Of a stretch of DNA of 64,000 bases, positions 1-9,075 are shown one piece after another. The translations under genes were made by a program, and so were the position numbers. Source of the DNA: Lachnospiraceae bacterium (GTDB taxonomy: Bacteria; Bacillota; Clostridia; Lachnospirales; Lachnospiraceae); assembly GCA_015057585.1 (NCBI GenBank), contig SVEF01000006.1, forward strand, positions 97,065-161,064, read 5' to 3'. Each line of letters opens with the position of its first letter. The first letter of the stretch is position 1. The notes under the pieces were generated by a model. That model had not been told where the DNA came from, searched no databases, and saw only the letters and a list, made by a program, of their open reading frames with translations.

Positions 1-786
1 GATGATGTTAAGGTGGCTATGACAGTCCTTGCAAAGAACCAGATGGAATTCGGTATGTTACCGAATGAGCAGATTTTTGCGTCCCTGTTATACCAGAACG
101 GCGGACAATACTATAATGAAGACGGTACGGCATCGGCACTGGATTCCGATATCGCAGTTAATGTGTTTAAGATGTTCTGTAATTATTATACGGACTATAA
201 ATTAGACCGTGCAACGAGCGTGGAAGAACGCTTCCGTACCGGTGAATGTCCGATTATTATTGCAGACTACACAACCTATAACAACTTTGCCGTATCCGCA
301 CCGGATATCGCAGGACTTTGGAGTTTCACACAGATTCCGGGTACCGTGCAGGCGGATGGCTCTGAGGATCACTCCGTGGCAAGCACCGGTCTTGCAAGCA
401 TAATTATGCAGGATACGCAGTATCCGAAAGAAGCGTGGGAGTTCATTAAGTGGTGGACCTCCGCAGATACACAGACTATGTACGGACGGGAAATGGAATC
501 CTTAATGGGTGCTGCTGCACGCGTTCCTACCGCAAACCTGAAAGCTTTTGAAAATATGGCATGGCCAATCAGTGACTTTGAAGCTTTACAGGCGTCTTTG
601 AAAGAGGTAAAAGGAATTCCGCAGGTTCCGGGCGGTTATTACTCCTGGAGAAACGTAAATAATGCATTTTATTCGGTTGTGACAACGCCGGATACATCGT
701 TCCCTCGAGAGGAACTGATGGACCAGGTGATTTACATCAATGCCGAAATTGCATATAAGCGAGAAGAACTCGAATTAGATAAATAG
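1..786 (+). CDS. Sugar ABC transporter extracellular solute-binding protein (3' part only)
   Basis: Reading frame is open from base 1, so this is the C-terminal ~261 residues of a larger protein that starts upstream; the GTG at 13 is not a real start. The text reads like the C-lobe of family-1 carbohydrate-binding proteins: an 'FRTGECPI' strand, a GLWSFTQIPG segment, and the common 'ASIIMQDTQYPKEAWEFIKWW' type helix followed by a hinge return. It should capture an oligosaccharide outside the membrane and hand it to the permeases encoded 14 bp and 958 bp downstream. Signal peptide and lipobox are outside the window. No ATPase gene is linked. Substrate is inferred to be a manno- or gluco-oligosaccharide from the enzymes farther downstream. 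Confidence 0.85.
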   Translation, partial: DDVKVAMTVLAKNQMEFGMLPNEQIFASLLYQNGGQYYNEDGTASALDSDIAVNVFKMFCNYYTDYKLDRATSVEERFRTGECPIIIADYTTYNNFAVSAPDIAGLWSFTQIPGTVQADGSEDHSVASTGLASIIMQDTQYPKEAWEFIKWWTSADTQTMYGREMESLMGAAARVPTANLKAFENMAWPISDFEALQASLKEVKGIPQVPGGYYSWRNVNNAFYSVVTTPDTSFPREELMDQVIYINAEIAYKREELELDK

Positions 787-800
787 AAAGGAGAAAGCGT

Positions 801-1745
801 ATGTCAGAGACAAAAAGCAATTCCGAACGCGCGGCTGAAATTGCGAAAAAGCAAGGCGCCGTGTGGTATCAGATGAAAAAATCGAAAACGTCTTACCTTA
901 TGCTGGCTCCGTATTTTATCCTGTTTTTCCTGTTTACGGTGCTTCCGGTAATTATGGCAGTCGGATTTAGTTTTACTTATTATAATATGCTTGAGATGCC
1001 GCAGTTTGTCGGCTGGAAGAACTACATCAAACTGTTTTTGGAGGACGACATTTTCATGAAGTCTTTAAAGAACACTTTGATTTTAGCGGTAATTACCGGT
1101 CCGGTCAGTTACTTTTTGTGTCTTCTCTTTGCATGGATTATCAATGAATTTCAGGGGAAATTAAGAGCGTTCTTAACCTTGATTTTCTATGCTCCTTCCA
1201 TTTGCGGTAACGCATATATGGTATGGAATTTGATTTTAACCGGTGACCGTTACGGATACTTAAACGGTTTATTGTTAAAACTCGGAGTGCTTGATGAGGC
1301 AATCCAGTGGATGCAGACGGAAAAATACGTCCTGCCTGTCCTGATTGTCGTGCAGTTGTGGCTGTCACTCGGTACCGGCTTCCTCGCATTCATTGCAGGT
1401 CTGCAGACGATTGACCGCAGCATGTACGAAGCGGCAGCGTTAGACGGTATCAAAAACCGCTGGCAGGAACTTTGGTATGTAACACTTCCTGCTATGAAGC
1501 CGCAGCTTATGTTCGGTGCGGTAATGCAGATTACATCCGCTTTCTCCATCGCCGATGTATCCTTAAATCTTGCAGGTAATCCGTCCGTGAACTACGCAGG
1601 TGCAACCGTGGTAACCCACCTGCTTGACTATGGTACGGTACGACTCGAGATGGGTTATGCCTCCGCAATTGCAACGGTATTGTTCTTGCTCATGGTTGGT
1701 ACGAACATGTTAATCCAGAGACTGTTAAGGAGGGTGGGCGAATAA
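801..1745 (+). CDS. Sugar ABC transporter permease (UgpA/MalF type)
   Basis: A 314-residue inner-membrane permease with six predicted hydrophobic segments, the first near residues 33-58. The EAA cytoplasmic loop that docks on the ATPase is visible as MYEAAALDG around residues 211-219, followed by the usual LP motif (VTLPAM). An AGAAAGGAGA ribosome site lies just before the ATG. Its stop overlaps the start of the next permease by one base, so the two are translationally coupled and form a heterodimer. Known family role: translocation of di- or oligosaccharides delivered by the preceding binding protein. The substrate is inferred only from locus context. Confidence 0.9.
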   Translation: MSETKSNSERAAEIAKKQGAVWYQMKKSKTSYLMLAPYFILFFLFTVLPVIMAVGFSFTYYNMLEMPQFVGWKNYIKLFLEDDIFMKSLKNTLILAVITGPVSYFLCLLFAWIINEFQGKLRAFLTLIFYAPSICGNAYMVWNLILTGDRYGYLNGLLLKLGVLDEAIQWMQTEKYVLPVLIVVQLWLSLGTGFLAFIAGLQTIDRSMYEAAALDGIKNRWQELWYVTLPAMKPQLMFGAVMQITSAFSIADVSLNLAGNPSVNYAGATVVTHLLDYGTVRLEMGYASAIATVLFLLMVGTNMLIQRLLRRVGE

Positions 1746-2635
1746 TGGCAGAGAATACAAAAAAACGCAAGGGCCGCCTCTTTAAGAGAAAAGAGAAAAA
1801 ATTAAACCGGTCGATGGCAGGCAACACCCTGTTGTTCGTGCTGATGGGCATTTGTGGCGTGGCAATGGCGATTCCTCTTGTTATGGTAATCAACAACTGC
1901 TTAAAGCCGCTGGATGAATTGTTCCAGTACCCGCCAAAGATTTTTGTAAGAAACCCAACGTTAGAAAACTTCTCAGACTTATTCATTTTGATGAATGATT
2001 CCTGGGTGCCGTTTTCCAGATACATAATGAATACCATTATCATTACCGGCGGCGGTATGGTAGGGCATGTAGTGATTGCTTCGCTTGCGGCATATCCGTT
2101 AGCAAAGCACAATTTCCCGGGAAAGAAAATCCTGTTCCAGATGGTTGTCCTGTCCATGATGTTCTCGTGGACGGTAACACAGACACCGCAGTACATGATT
2201 ATTTCCTGGCTTGGAATCAATAACAGTTACTGGGCACTGATTTTACCGGCGTTTGCGTTCGGTATGGGTCTGTACCTGATGAAACAGTTTATGGAACAGC
2301 TTCCGGATTCCCTGATGGAATCAGCGAGACTGGACGGTGCAAGTGAATGGGGCATCTTCTGGAGAATCGTAATGCCGAATGTTAAACCGGCGTGGCTGAC
2401 ACTGGCAATCTTCCAGTTCCAGCAGATGTGGGGAAATACCGGCGGTACTTTCCTCAGAGACGAGCAGTTAAAGCCGATGCAGTATGCGCTGTATCAGATT
2501 TCGGCAGGCGGTGCGGCAAGAGCCGGAGCCGGAGCTGCAGTTACGTTTATTATCGCGGCTGTGCCGATTACGTTCTTCTTAATTTGTCAGAGTAACATTC
2601 TTGAGACGATGACCTCGTCCGGTATGAAGGAATAG
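1745..2635 (+). CDS. Carbohydrate ABC transporter permease (UgpE/MalG type)
   Basis: A 296-residue partner of the preceding permease; ATG overlaps the upstream TAA (shared A at 1745). The lysine/arginine-rich N-terminus (residues 5-20) is cytoplasmic and is followed by six hydrophobic segments. The EAA loop is seen as MESARLDGASEWGIF with VMPNV after it, near residues 190-215. Length and topology are typical of the MalG group. It belongs to the first of two permease pairs in this locus; the second pair is at 7131-9041. No NBD gene is nearby, so the shared UgpC-type ATPases at 48450 or 50760 are the likely energisers (inference). Confidence 0.9.
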   Translation: MAENTKKRKGRLFKRKEKKLNRSMAGNTLLFVLMGICGVAMAIPLVMVINNCLKPLDELFQYPPKIFVRNPTLENFSDLFILMNDSWVPFSRYIMNTIIITGGGMVGHVVIASLAAYPLAKHNFPGKKILFQMVVLSMMFSWTVTQTPQYMIISWLGINNSYWALILPAFAFGMGLYLMKQFMEQLPDSLMESARLDGASEWGIFWRIVMPNVKPAWLTLAIFQFQQMWGNTGGTFLRDEQLKPMQYALYQISAGGAARAGAGAAVTFIIAAVPITFFLICQSNILETMTSSGMKE

Positions 2636-2646
2636 GAGGTGCGGGT

Positions 2647-4128
2647 ATGAGAAAAATGAAAGTAAAGAAACTCCTTTCTCTTGTTCTTGCACTGGTGATT
2701 CTGCTGACAACAGGAGGAAGAGTGGCAGCGGCTGATGAATTGCCGTATGACACTTATAATTATGACTATCGGGAATATATCCATTATACCCCGGCAGCGT
2801 ATATTCCGGAAAAGACCATCCGCGGACTGGATTTATCCTTTAACGGAGAACCAATCGGTGCGTTTAAGACGCCGCAGGATATGTGTCTGGCACCGGACGG
2901 AACCATTTACATTGCAGATACCGGAAACAACCGGATTGTCGTTTTGGACAATGCAATGAAAAATGTGCGTCACATTATTACTACATTTAAGAACGGAGAG
3001 AAGGATGACACATTCAAATCCCCGTATGGAGTAGCAGTTTCCGAAAAGGGCTGGGTCTACATTGCGGACCAGAAGAATAAAAGAGTCGTTGTTCTGGATG
3101 AAACTGATACACTTATGCAGATTATTGATAATCCGCAGTCAGAGAGTCTGGCAGATAATTTTATTTTCAATCCGATGAAAGTGGTTGTTGATTACGCAGA
3201 CCGTGTGTATGTCATTGCACAGAATATGTTCGAAGGTGTTATGGTATTTGAAAGCAACGGACAGTTCTCCAACTTCTTCGGAACAATCGAAGTTTCCATC
3301 AGCCTTTGGGAAAAGTTCTGGAGAAGAATTGCAACCAAGGAAGAGCGTTCCAACCAGAGACTTTACATTCCGACGGAATTCACCGGAATCGACATCGATC
3401 CGGAAGGATTTGTTTATGCATCCAACATTGATGCCAACGGTATCCAGGGTGTCAGAAGATTGAATCCGCGAGGAGAAGATGTTATTAAAAAAGGTCAGAA
3501 TGAAAATGTTGGCGGAGACCTGGTGACCGGAGGCAACGGTGATTATGCCGGACCGAGCCAGTTTACCGATGTGGTTTACCGCGACAAAGGAATTTATTCC
3601 TGCTTAGACCGCAAGCGCGGAAGAATTTTTACTTACGACCACGAAGGAAACCTGCTGTATATCTTTGGCGGACTCGGAACACAGGAAGGTACGTTTACAC
3701 TTCCGGTTGCCGTGGAGGATATCGGCGGACGAATTACCGTATTGGATGCAACCAAGGGTGAGATTCTCTGTTTTGTGGAAACAGAATACGGACGCCTGAT
3801 TAACGAAGCAGTAGGTCTGCGATATGACGGAGACGAGGCTGATGCGGTAGCACTTTGGCAGAGAGTTCTGGAATTGGATGAAAACAATGAACTTGCCAAC
3901 ACCGGTATCGGTAAAGCGTATTTAACTGCCGGTGATTATGAAAAGGCGATGTATTATTTGGAACTTGGTATGGCAAGGGAATATTACTCCATTGCATACA
4001 AGCGTTACAGAAATGCTATTTTATCAGAAAATGTCGGCTATGTGCTGACCGGGGTCCTGGTACTTCTGGCCGGTGGTCTGACAGTGAAAATGATTAGAAA
4101 GAAGAGAAGGAAAGGAGCGGTTGAATAA
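2647..4128 (+). CDS. Secreted, membrane-tethered NHL-repeat protein with C-terminal TPR
   Basis: 493 residues. A signal peptide covers about residues 1-29 (K-rich start, LVLALVILL core, AAA before Asp). Several NHL beta-propeller blades follow, recognisable from phrases such as 'PQDMCLAPDGTIYIADTGNN' and 'SPYGVAVSEKGWVYIADQ'. Residues ~395-450 read as a TPR pair ('GDEADAVALWQRVLELD', 'GDYEKAMYYLELGM'), and a single membrane helix (~463-482) with a KKRRK tail anchors it. The propeller therefore lies outside. Ribosome site GGAGGTGCGGGT precedes ATG. The stop overlaps the start of the YIP1 gene by one base. It probably scaffolds or senses at the importer; no enzyme signature is visible. Confidence 0.75.
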   Translation: MRKMKVKKLLSLVLALVILLTTGGRVAAADELPYDTYNYDYREYIHYTPAAYIPEKTIRGLDLSFNGEPIGAFKTPQDMCLAPDGTIYIADTGNNRIVVLDNAMKNVRHIITTFKNGEKDDTFKSPYGVAVSEKGWVYIADQKNKRVVVLDETDTLMQIIDNPQSESLADNFIFNPMKVVVDYADRVYVIAQNMFEGVMVFESNGQFSNFFGTIEVSISLWEKFWRRIATKEERSNQRLYIPTEFTGIDIDPEGFVYASNIDANGIQGVRRLNPRGEDVIKKGQNENVGGDLVTGGNGDYAGPSQFTDVVYRDKGIYSCLDRKRGRIFTYDHEGNLLYIFGGLGTQEGTFTLPVAVEDIGGRITVLDATKGEILCFVETEYGRLINEAVGLRYDGDEADAVALWQRVLELDENNELANTGIGKAYLTAGDYEKAMYYLELGMAREYYSIAYKRYRNAILSENVGYVLTGVLVLLAGGLTVKMIRKKRRKGAVE

Positions 4129-4760
4129 TGGGTAAATCTTTCTCCAAAGACAAATGGAGCTACATGTTTTATACCATTGCCCATCCGATGGACGGTTATT
4201 ACTGGATCCGGCATCGTGACAGGGGAAGCGTTCCGCTTGCCATATTTATGGTATTTCTCTTCTCCTGCAGTTTTACGGCGAACCGTCTTCTGGCAGGGTT
4301 TGTAGTGAATGACATTGACCCGAGGGGCGTAGACAGTCTGTATGAACTGATGGGCGTGCTGGCGTTTTATCTGTTGATTTGTGTCAGCAACTGGTCGGTT
4401 ACCTGTCTTATGAACGGCGAAGGCCGTATGAAAGACATTGCCATTGCCGTAGGTTACGGAACGGTGCCTATGACGGTTACCTTTATTTTGGCAACTGTTT
4501 TAAGCCAGTTTCTTGCAGACGACGAGCAGGCGTTTTACGGGTTGTTAATCGGAGTTGGCGTGGCATATGGCGTAATCATGATACTGATGGGAATCATGCA
4601 GGTACATAATTACACACTCGGAAAAACACTGACAACCTTGTTCATTACGGTTTTGGCAGCATTTATCCTGATTTTCCTCGTGTTGCTGCTCAGCAATCTG
4701 CTCGGCATGGTATGGAATTTCTTCCGCAGTATTTATACGGAATTGATCTTTAGGATTTAG
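4128..4760 (+). CDS. YIP1-family integral membrane protein
   Basis: 210 residues with about five hydrophobic segments and a short charged N-terminus containing the 'AHPMDGYYWIRHRDRGS' stretch typical of bacterial YIP1-domain proteins. The ATG overlaps the previous stop (TAATG), indicating coupling to the NHL gene, and the DUF5696 gene starts 12 bp after its stop. Bacterial YIP1 proteins have no proven enzymatic activity. Position between an NHL ectoprotein and a DUF5696 ectoprotein suggests it is the membrane hub of an accessory complex for the two permease pairs (inference). Confidence 0.75.
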   Translation: MGKSFSKDKWSYMFYTIAHPMDGYYWIRHRDRGSVPLAIFMVFLFSCSFTANRLLAGFVVNDIDPRGVDSLYELMGVLAFYLLICVSNWSVTCLMNGEGRMKDIAIAVGYGTVPMTVTFILATVLSQFLADDEQAFYGLLIGVGVAYGVIMILMGIMQVHNYTLGKTLTTLFITVLAAFILIFLVLLLSNLLGMVWNFFRSIYTELIFRI

Positions 4761-4772
4761 GAGGGCTTGACA

Positions 4773-7130
4773 ATGAAGAAAGCAAAAAAAGAAAAAGTCA
4801 AGCTTCCGATGAGCCTGACAAAAAAGTTGGTGCTTGGTATTTTGGCAGTGGCACTTGCTTATGCAGTAATTTATTTCAGTTACTATTGCATCCACTTTTT
4901 GCTGTATGACCGCTATGAGGATTTCCTCACTTCGTATGAGTATGAAGAAGGACGTGCGTATCAGCCGGTCAAAGAAAGCAAAAAAAGTGTGGAAGGCATG
5001 GAGTTGGTAGCAGAGAATGAATATTTGAAGCTCTATACCGATACCAAGACGACATACGTTGCGGTTTATGATAAGCGTGACGGCAGTATTACTTATTCCA
5101 ATCCGATCAATGCGGATGAGGATGAGAAAGCAAACAAAAATAATAAAAACTATTTGAAGTCCCAGATGATGGTGTACTACTATAACAGTGATGTAAAGTC
5201 AAGTTCTTATGACAACTACTCCAAATCAATTGCGACAAAGCAGTATACCTTTGAGAGTATCGAAAACGGAATCCGTTATATTTACACAATCGGGGACAAA
5301 AAAGACAAACTCGGTAATGAGGGAATCTATTTTGAAATTCCGCTTGAGTACCGCCTGGATGGAGACGGTTTGGTAGTTTCCGTTCCGGCCTGCGGCATTA
5401 AGGAATACGGCGGCGCAAAGGTGTATCGTATCCAGCTGCTCCGTTATATGGGTGCAGGTCACAAGAGTGAAGACGGCTATCTTGTCGTACCAAACGGTTC
5501 CGGATCCATTATTAACTTCAACAACGGAAAACTGTCGGCAGCGGCATATTCCCAGTACATTTACGAGATTGACCCAATGGCATCTACTTATACCACGACC
5601 GAAAATGTGGAACCGGTCCGGCTTCCGATTTTCGGTATCTGCAGGGAAGACCGTACTCTGCTTGCAGAAGTGGAAGAGGGGGCAACAACCTGCGTAATTA
5701 CCGCGGATGTTTCCGGAAAGTACAACGATTACAATTTTGCATATCCGATTTTTGTACTCCGAAATGTAGACAATCTCCGTAATTTCGGCGAATCCTCGTT
5801 GGATGTTTACGTGCTGGAGGAGGATATTTATGACATCAACTGCACAGTACGTTACAGCTTTTTAAACGAAGATTACAAAGGCTATGACGGACTGGCAAAC
5901 TACTACAGGGAAAGACTGATTGCAAAAGGCGTTCTGACACCGATAAATACAGAAGGTGCCATCCCGTTTTATTATGACATCATAAGCGGAATCAAAGAGA
6001 CCGCGCATTTCCTCGGAGTACAATATCTCACAACATGTTCCATGACGGATTTTGAGGAAGCGGGTGTCATTGCAAAAGAACTTTCCGACAATGGTATTAC
6101 GAATCAGGTCATGAATTTACAGGGCTGGTTTAACGGAGGTTTCTACCATGATGCACCGCATAACATCCGTGTACTGAAAAAAGCGGGAAGCAAGGCAGAC
6201 TTGGAAGACTTGAATGCACTGCTTACAAGTCTCGGCGGCAGTTTATATGCGGATGTGGAGTTCCAGAGAGTGACCTTTGCAGACAATGGATTTAACTGGA
6301 GCGCAGAAGGGTCCCGTTATTACGGTGCCGGATATGTAGCAAGCTTTGGTCTGGTTCATCCGACTACGCTCAGAAATACAACCGGTCTTGGTTACATGGA
6401 GCCGCAGTACGATTTACTGTCTCCGAAGTTTTTACCGAGATACGTAGAGAAATTTGCAAAGAAAATAGAAAATTATGACATCTCCGGTCTCTCCTTAAGA
6501 GATTTGGGAAGCTATCTGGTTTCTGACAAGAGGCGAACCAACGTTATTACAAGAGAAGAGGCGTTGGAAATCGTGCTTGCACAGCTTGATTTGCTTGAAC
6601 GTACAGAAAAGAAGCTGTTAATCAACCAGGCAAATGCGTACAGCTTCAGTTACGCATCCGATATTATCAATGTGCCGATGAGTGACAACAATTATGCGAT
6701 TGTGGACAATAACATTCCACTGTATCAGATGATTGTGCACGGCTGCATCAACTATTCCACGGACCTTTTGAACTATGATGACTCCGAGGACATGACATTA
6801 ACCGTGCTCCGGATGATTGAAACCGGTTCGGCGCCGCATTATGTATTTACCAAGGAACCGTCCAGCCGGATGAAGGACACCGGCATGAACCGGTTTTATG
6901 CAACTACCTTTGACACATGGAAGGGCGAGGCCATTGCAATTTATGACAGGGTAAATGAAGCGCTTCAATATGTTTCGGGTGCACAGATGACGGGACATGA
7001 AATTTCCGGTGACATGAGGTGCGTTACCTACAGTAACGGCGTTAAGATTTACATTAACTACGGTGACGAAACGCAGACGATGAACGGAGTAACGGTTCCG
7101 GCAATGTCTTACGAAATGGAGGGAAAATAA
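4773..7130 (+). CDS. DUF5696-type membrane-anchored ectoprotein, possible glycosidase
   Basis: 785 residues from the ATG at 4773; a TTG six bases earlier lies right on the GGAGGGC ribosome site and is unlikely to be used. An N-terminal basic stretch and one membrane helix (~17-44) anchor a large extracellular part. Residues ~50-370 are beta-rich. Residues ~380-690 alternate strands and helices in a way that suggests a TIM-barrel ('YYDIISGIKETAHFLG', 'NGITNQVMNLQGWFNGGF', 'GSLYADVEFQRVTFADNG'). A beta domain with YSNGVKIYINYGDET closes it. I assign DUF5696 from recall of this architecture. Glycan-cleaving activity is inference; no catalytic pair could be confirmed. Confidence 0.65.
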   Translation: MKKAKKEKVKLPMSLTKKLVLGILAVALAYAVIYFSYYCIHFLLYDRYEDFLTSYEYEEGRAYQPVKESKKSVEGMELVAENEYLKLYTDTKTTYVAVYDKRDGSITYSNPINADEDEKANKNNKNYLKSQMMVYYYNSDVKSSSYDNYSKSIATKQYTFESIENGIRYIYTIGDKKDKLGNEGIYFEIPLEYRLDGDGLVVSVPACGIKEYGGAKVYRIQLLRYMGAGHKSEDGYLVVPNGSGSIINFNNGKLSAAAYSQYIYEIDPMASTYTTTENVEPVRLPIFGICREDRTLLAEVEEGATTCVITADVSGKYNDYNFAYPIFVLRNVDNLRNFGESSLDVYVLEEDIYDINCTVRYSFLNEDYKGYDGLANYYRERLIAKGVLTPINTEGAIPFYYDIISGIKETAHFLGVQYLTTCSMTDFEEAGVIAKELSDNGITNQVMNLQGWFNGGFYHDAPHNIRVLKKAGSKADLEDLNALLTSLGGSLYADVEFQRVTFADNGFNWSAEGSRYYGAGYVASFGLVHPTTLRNTTGLGYMEPQYDLLSPKFLPRYVEKFAKKIENYDISGLSLRDLGSYLVSDKRRTNVITREEALEIVLAQLDLLERTEKKLLINQANAYSFSYASDIINVPMSDNNYAIVDNNIPLYQMIVHGCINYSTDLLNYDDSEDMTLTVLRMIETGSAPHYVFTKEPSSRMKDTGMNRFYATTFDTWKGEAIAIYDRVNEALQYVSGAQMTGHEISGDMRCVTYSNGVKIYINYGDETQTMNGVTVPAMSYEMEGK

Positions 7131-8054
7131 ATGAAGAAGAAAAACAGATTCAAAGTTTCCCTTCAGCAAAGAAGAGTGTTTGCAGGATATTTATTTATCC
7201 TTCCGTGGTTTGTCGGATTTTTGGTGTTCTATGTGCGGTCCCTGATTATGACCGGACAGTTCGCGTTTTCCGAAATGGTCATTGATACGATAAACGGTGG
7301 CTATACTTTAACACCGGTAGGACTTGAAAATTTCCGCTACGCATTTTTGGAACACGGAACGTTTAAACAGGTTTTGACAACGTCGGTGACCAATATGCTG
7401 GTCGATGTTCCGCTGATTACGTTTTTCAGCCTGTTTATGGCGATTCTTCTGAACAAGAAGTTTCCGGGCAGATTTATTGTCAGGGCAATTTTCTTCCTGC
7501 CGATTATCTTAAATGCGGACGCTGTTACAGATGTAAGAGCCCTCGCAGAAATGATGGCAGGCGGATCTTCGGGACAGGCGGTGGAAATCACCGAAAGTGC
7601 AGCAGCGACACTTGCCTTTGATGTGGACTACTTAATTAACATGTTTATGAATCTGGGACTTCCGGCGAAGGTACTTGACTACATTACGCAGGCAGTTGCC
7701 AGAATCAATGATATCATTTCTTTATCCGGTGTGCAGATTATCATCTTCATCGCGGCACTCCAGTCGATTCCGTCTTCCATGTATGAAGTGGCAAAGATGG
7801 AAGGCGCAACCGGATACGAAACCTTCTGGAAGATAACCTTCCCGATGGTGATGCCACATATTATTACCAATGTGGTTTATACGATTGTAGACAGCTTTAC
7901 GAACAGTGAAGTTGTTACATTGGCACGTACCACCATGGATCAGTACCAATATGGTCTCAGTGCGGTATTCAGCCTGTCGAGTACTATTATTACCTGTGTG
8001 ATACTCGTTGCTGTTTGTGCCTTTATACAAAAGAAAACATTCTACTATAACTAG
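7131..8054 (+). CDS. Sugar ABC transporter permease (UgpA/MalF type), second pair
   Basis: 307 residues; the ATG follows the upstream TAA with no gap, and the GGAGGG ribosome site lies inside the end of the DUF5696 gene. First membrane segment ~residues 17-38. The EAA loop appears as MYEVAKMEGATGYETFW with TFPMV. Between the third and fourth hydrophobic segments there is an insertion of about 60 residues (~138-200, rich in Ala/Ser/Glu then aliphatic) not present in the first permease pair; it would lie outside and could contact the NHL or DUF5696 proteins (inference). Partner is the next gene. Confidence 0.88.
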   Translation: MKKKNRFKVSLQQRRVFAGYLFILPWFVGFLVFYVRSLIMTGQFAFSEMVIDTINGGYTLTPVGLENFRYAFLEHGTFKQVLTTSVTNMLVDVPLITFFSLFMAILLNKKFPGRFIVRAIFFLPIILNADAVTDVRALAEMMAGGSSGQAVEITESAAATLAFDVDYLINMFMNLGLPAKVLDYITQAVARINDIISLSGVQIIIFIAALQSIPSSMYEVAKMEGATGYETFWKITFPMVMPHIITNVVYTIVDSFTNSEVVTLARTTMDQYQYGLSAVFSLSSTIITCVILVAVCAFIQKKTFYYN

Positions 8055-8072
8055 GAAGGGAGGAGAACATGC

Positions 8073-9041
8073 ATGAAACTTAGCAGAGTAAAAAAAGCAT
8101 TCCGGGATCCGTACCAGATGATGCTTTTGATGAATGACATCAAGAAGTTCGCGCTTTCGTTGCTTCAGGTGGCCATTATTATCGGAGTTGCTTACGTGAT
8201 CCTCTCTCCGGTTATTACGATGTTTGTCAATGCAATTTCGTCCAACAAGGACGCGGTCAATCCGATGGTGTTCATTTTCCCCGAGGCACCGACGTTGGAA
8301 CGATTTGCGCTTGCCGCGAAGCGTCTGGAATATTGGCCGACCATTGCAAAGAATCTTTTGTATGTATTATCCCTGACTGCACTTCAGGTGCTGATCTGTT
8401 CTACGGTAGGTTATGGATTTGCGAGATTTGATTTTCCGTTTAAGAAATTTTTATTCGGATGTGTGGTTGTGATGATTGTTATCCCGTCCCATACCATCAT
8501 GCTTCCGCTTTATGTGACCTTCCGGGAATTTGATCCGATGGGCCTTATCACAGCATTTTTGGGTGGGCCAATCAATCTGATGGGCGGTCCATGGCCAATG
8601 TACGTGATGTCATTTTTTGGCTGTGGACTCAGGGCCGGCCTTTACATCTACATTTTCAACCAGTTTTTCCGAGGTTTGCCAAAGGAAATTGAGGAAGCGG
8701 CATTTGTAGACGGAGCCGGAGTGTGGTATACTTATTTTAACATTATGTTACGGAACGCTATGCCGGCGGTGATTACGGTAACCGTATTTTCCATCGTGTG
8801 GCAGTTCAACGACACATTTTTCTCGAATCTATTTCTGATAGGAGACGATATCGTAATCAGTAAAAAGATTTCGACGCTGCAGGCGGTGATTGCAGGTGAA
8901 GACAAGATTTTGAATCCGGCCATTCAGGAGTTGTATGTGGATGCGGGTATTCTCTTAATTCTTGTTCCGGTTGTAATCATATATCTTCTGCTTCAGAGGT
9001 ATTTTATAGAGGGTGTAGAACGAAGCGGTATTGTGGGTTAG
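8073..9041 (+). CDS. Carbohydrate ABC transporter permease (UgpE/MalG type), second pair
   Basis: 322 residues. The ATG at 8073 is chosen because an out-of-frame ATG at 8069 stops after four codons and GGGAGGAG lies at a suitable distance. About six membrane segments, with the EAA loop as IEEAAFVDGAG near residues 208-218. An unusually long loop carrying Gly/Pro ('FLGGPINLMGGPWPMY') sits in the middle. It pairs with the gene at 7131. The lipoprotein gene that follows begins 34 bp after the stop, so the operon continues. Confidence 0.88.
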   Translation: MKLSRVKKAFRDPYQMMLLMNDIKKFALSLLQVAIIIGVAYVILSPVITMFVNAISSNKDAVNPMVFIFPEAPTLERFALAAKRLEYWPTIAKNLLYVLSLTALQVLICSTVGYGFARFDFPFKKFLFGCVVVMIVIPSHTIMLPLYVTFREFDPMGLITAFLGGPINLMGGPWPMYVMSFFGCGLRAGLYIYIFNQFFRGLPKEIEEAAFVDGAGVWYTYFNIMLRNAMPAVITVTVFSIVWQFNDTFFSNLFLIGDDIVISKKISTLQAVIAGEDKILNPAIQELYVDAGILLILVPVVIIYLLLQRYFIEGVERSGIVG

Positions 9042-9075
9042 TACACACCTCAAAAAGAAAAGGAGGAAACAAAAA

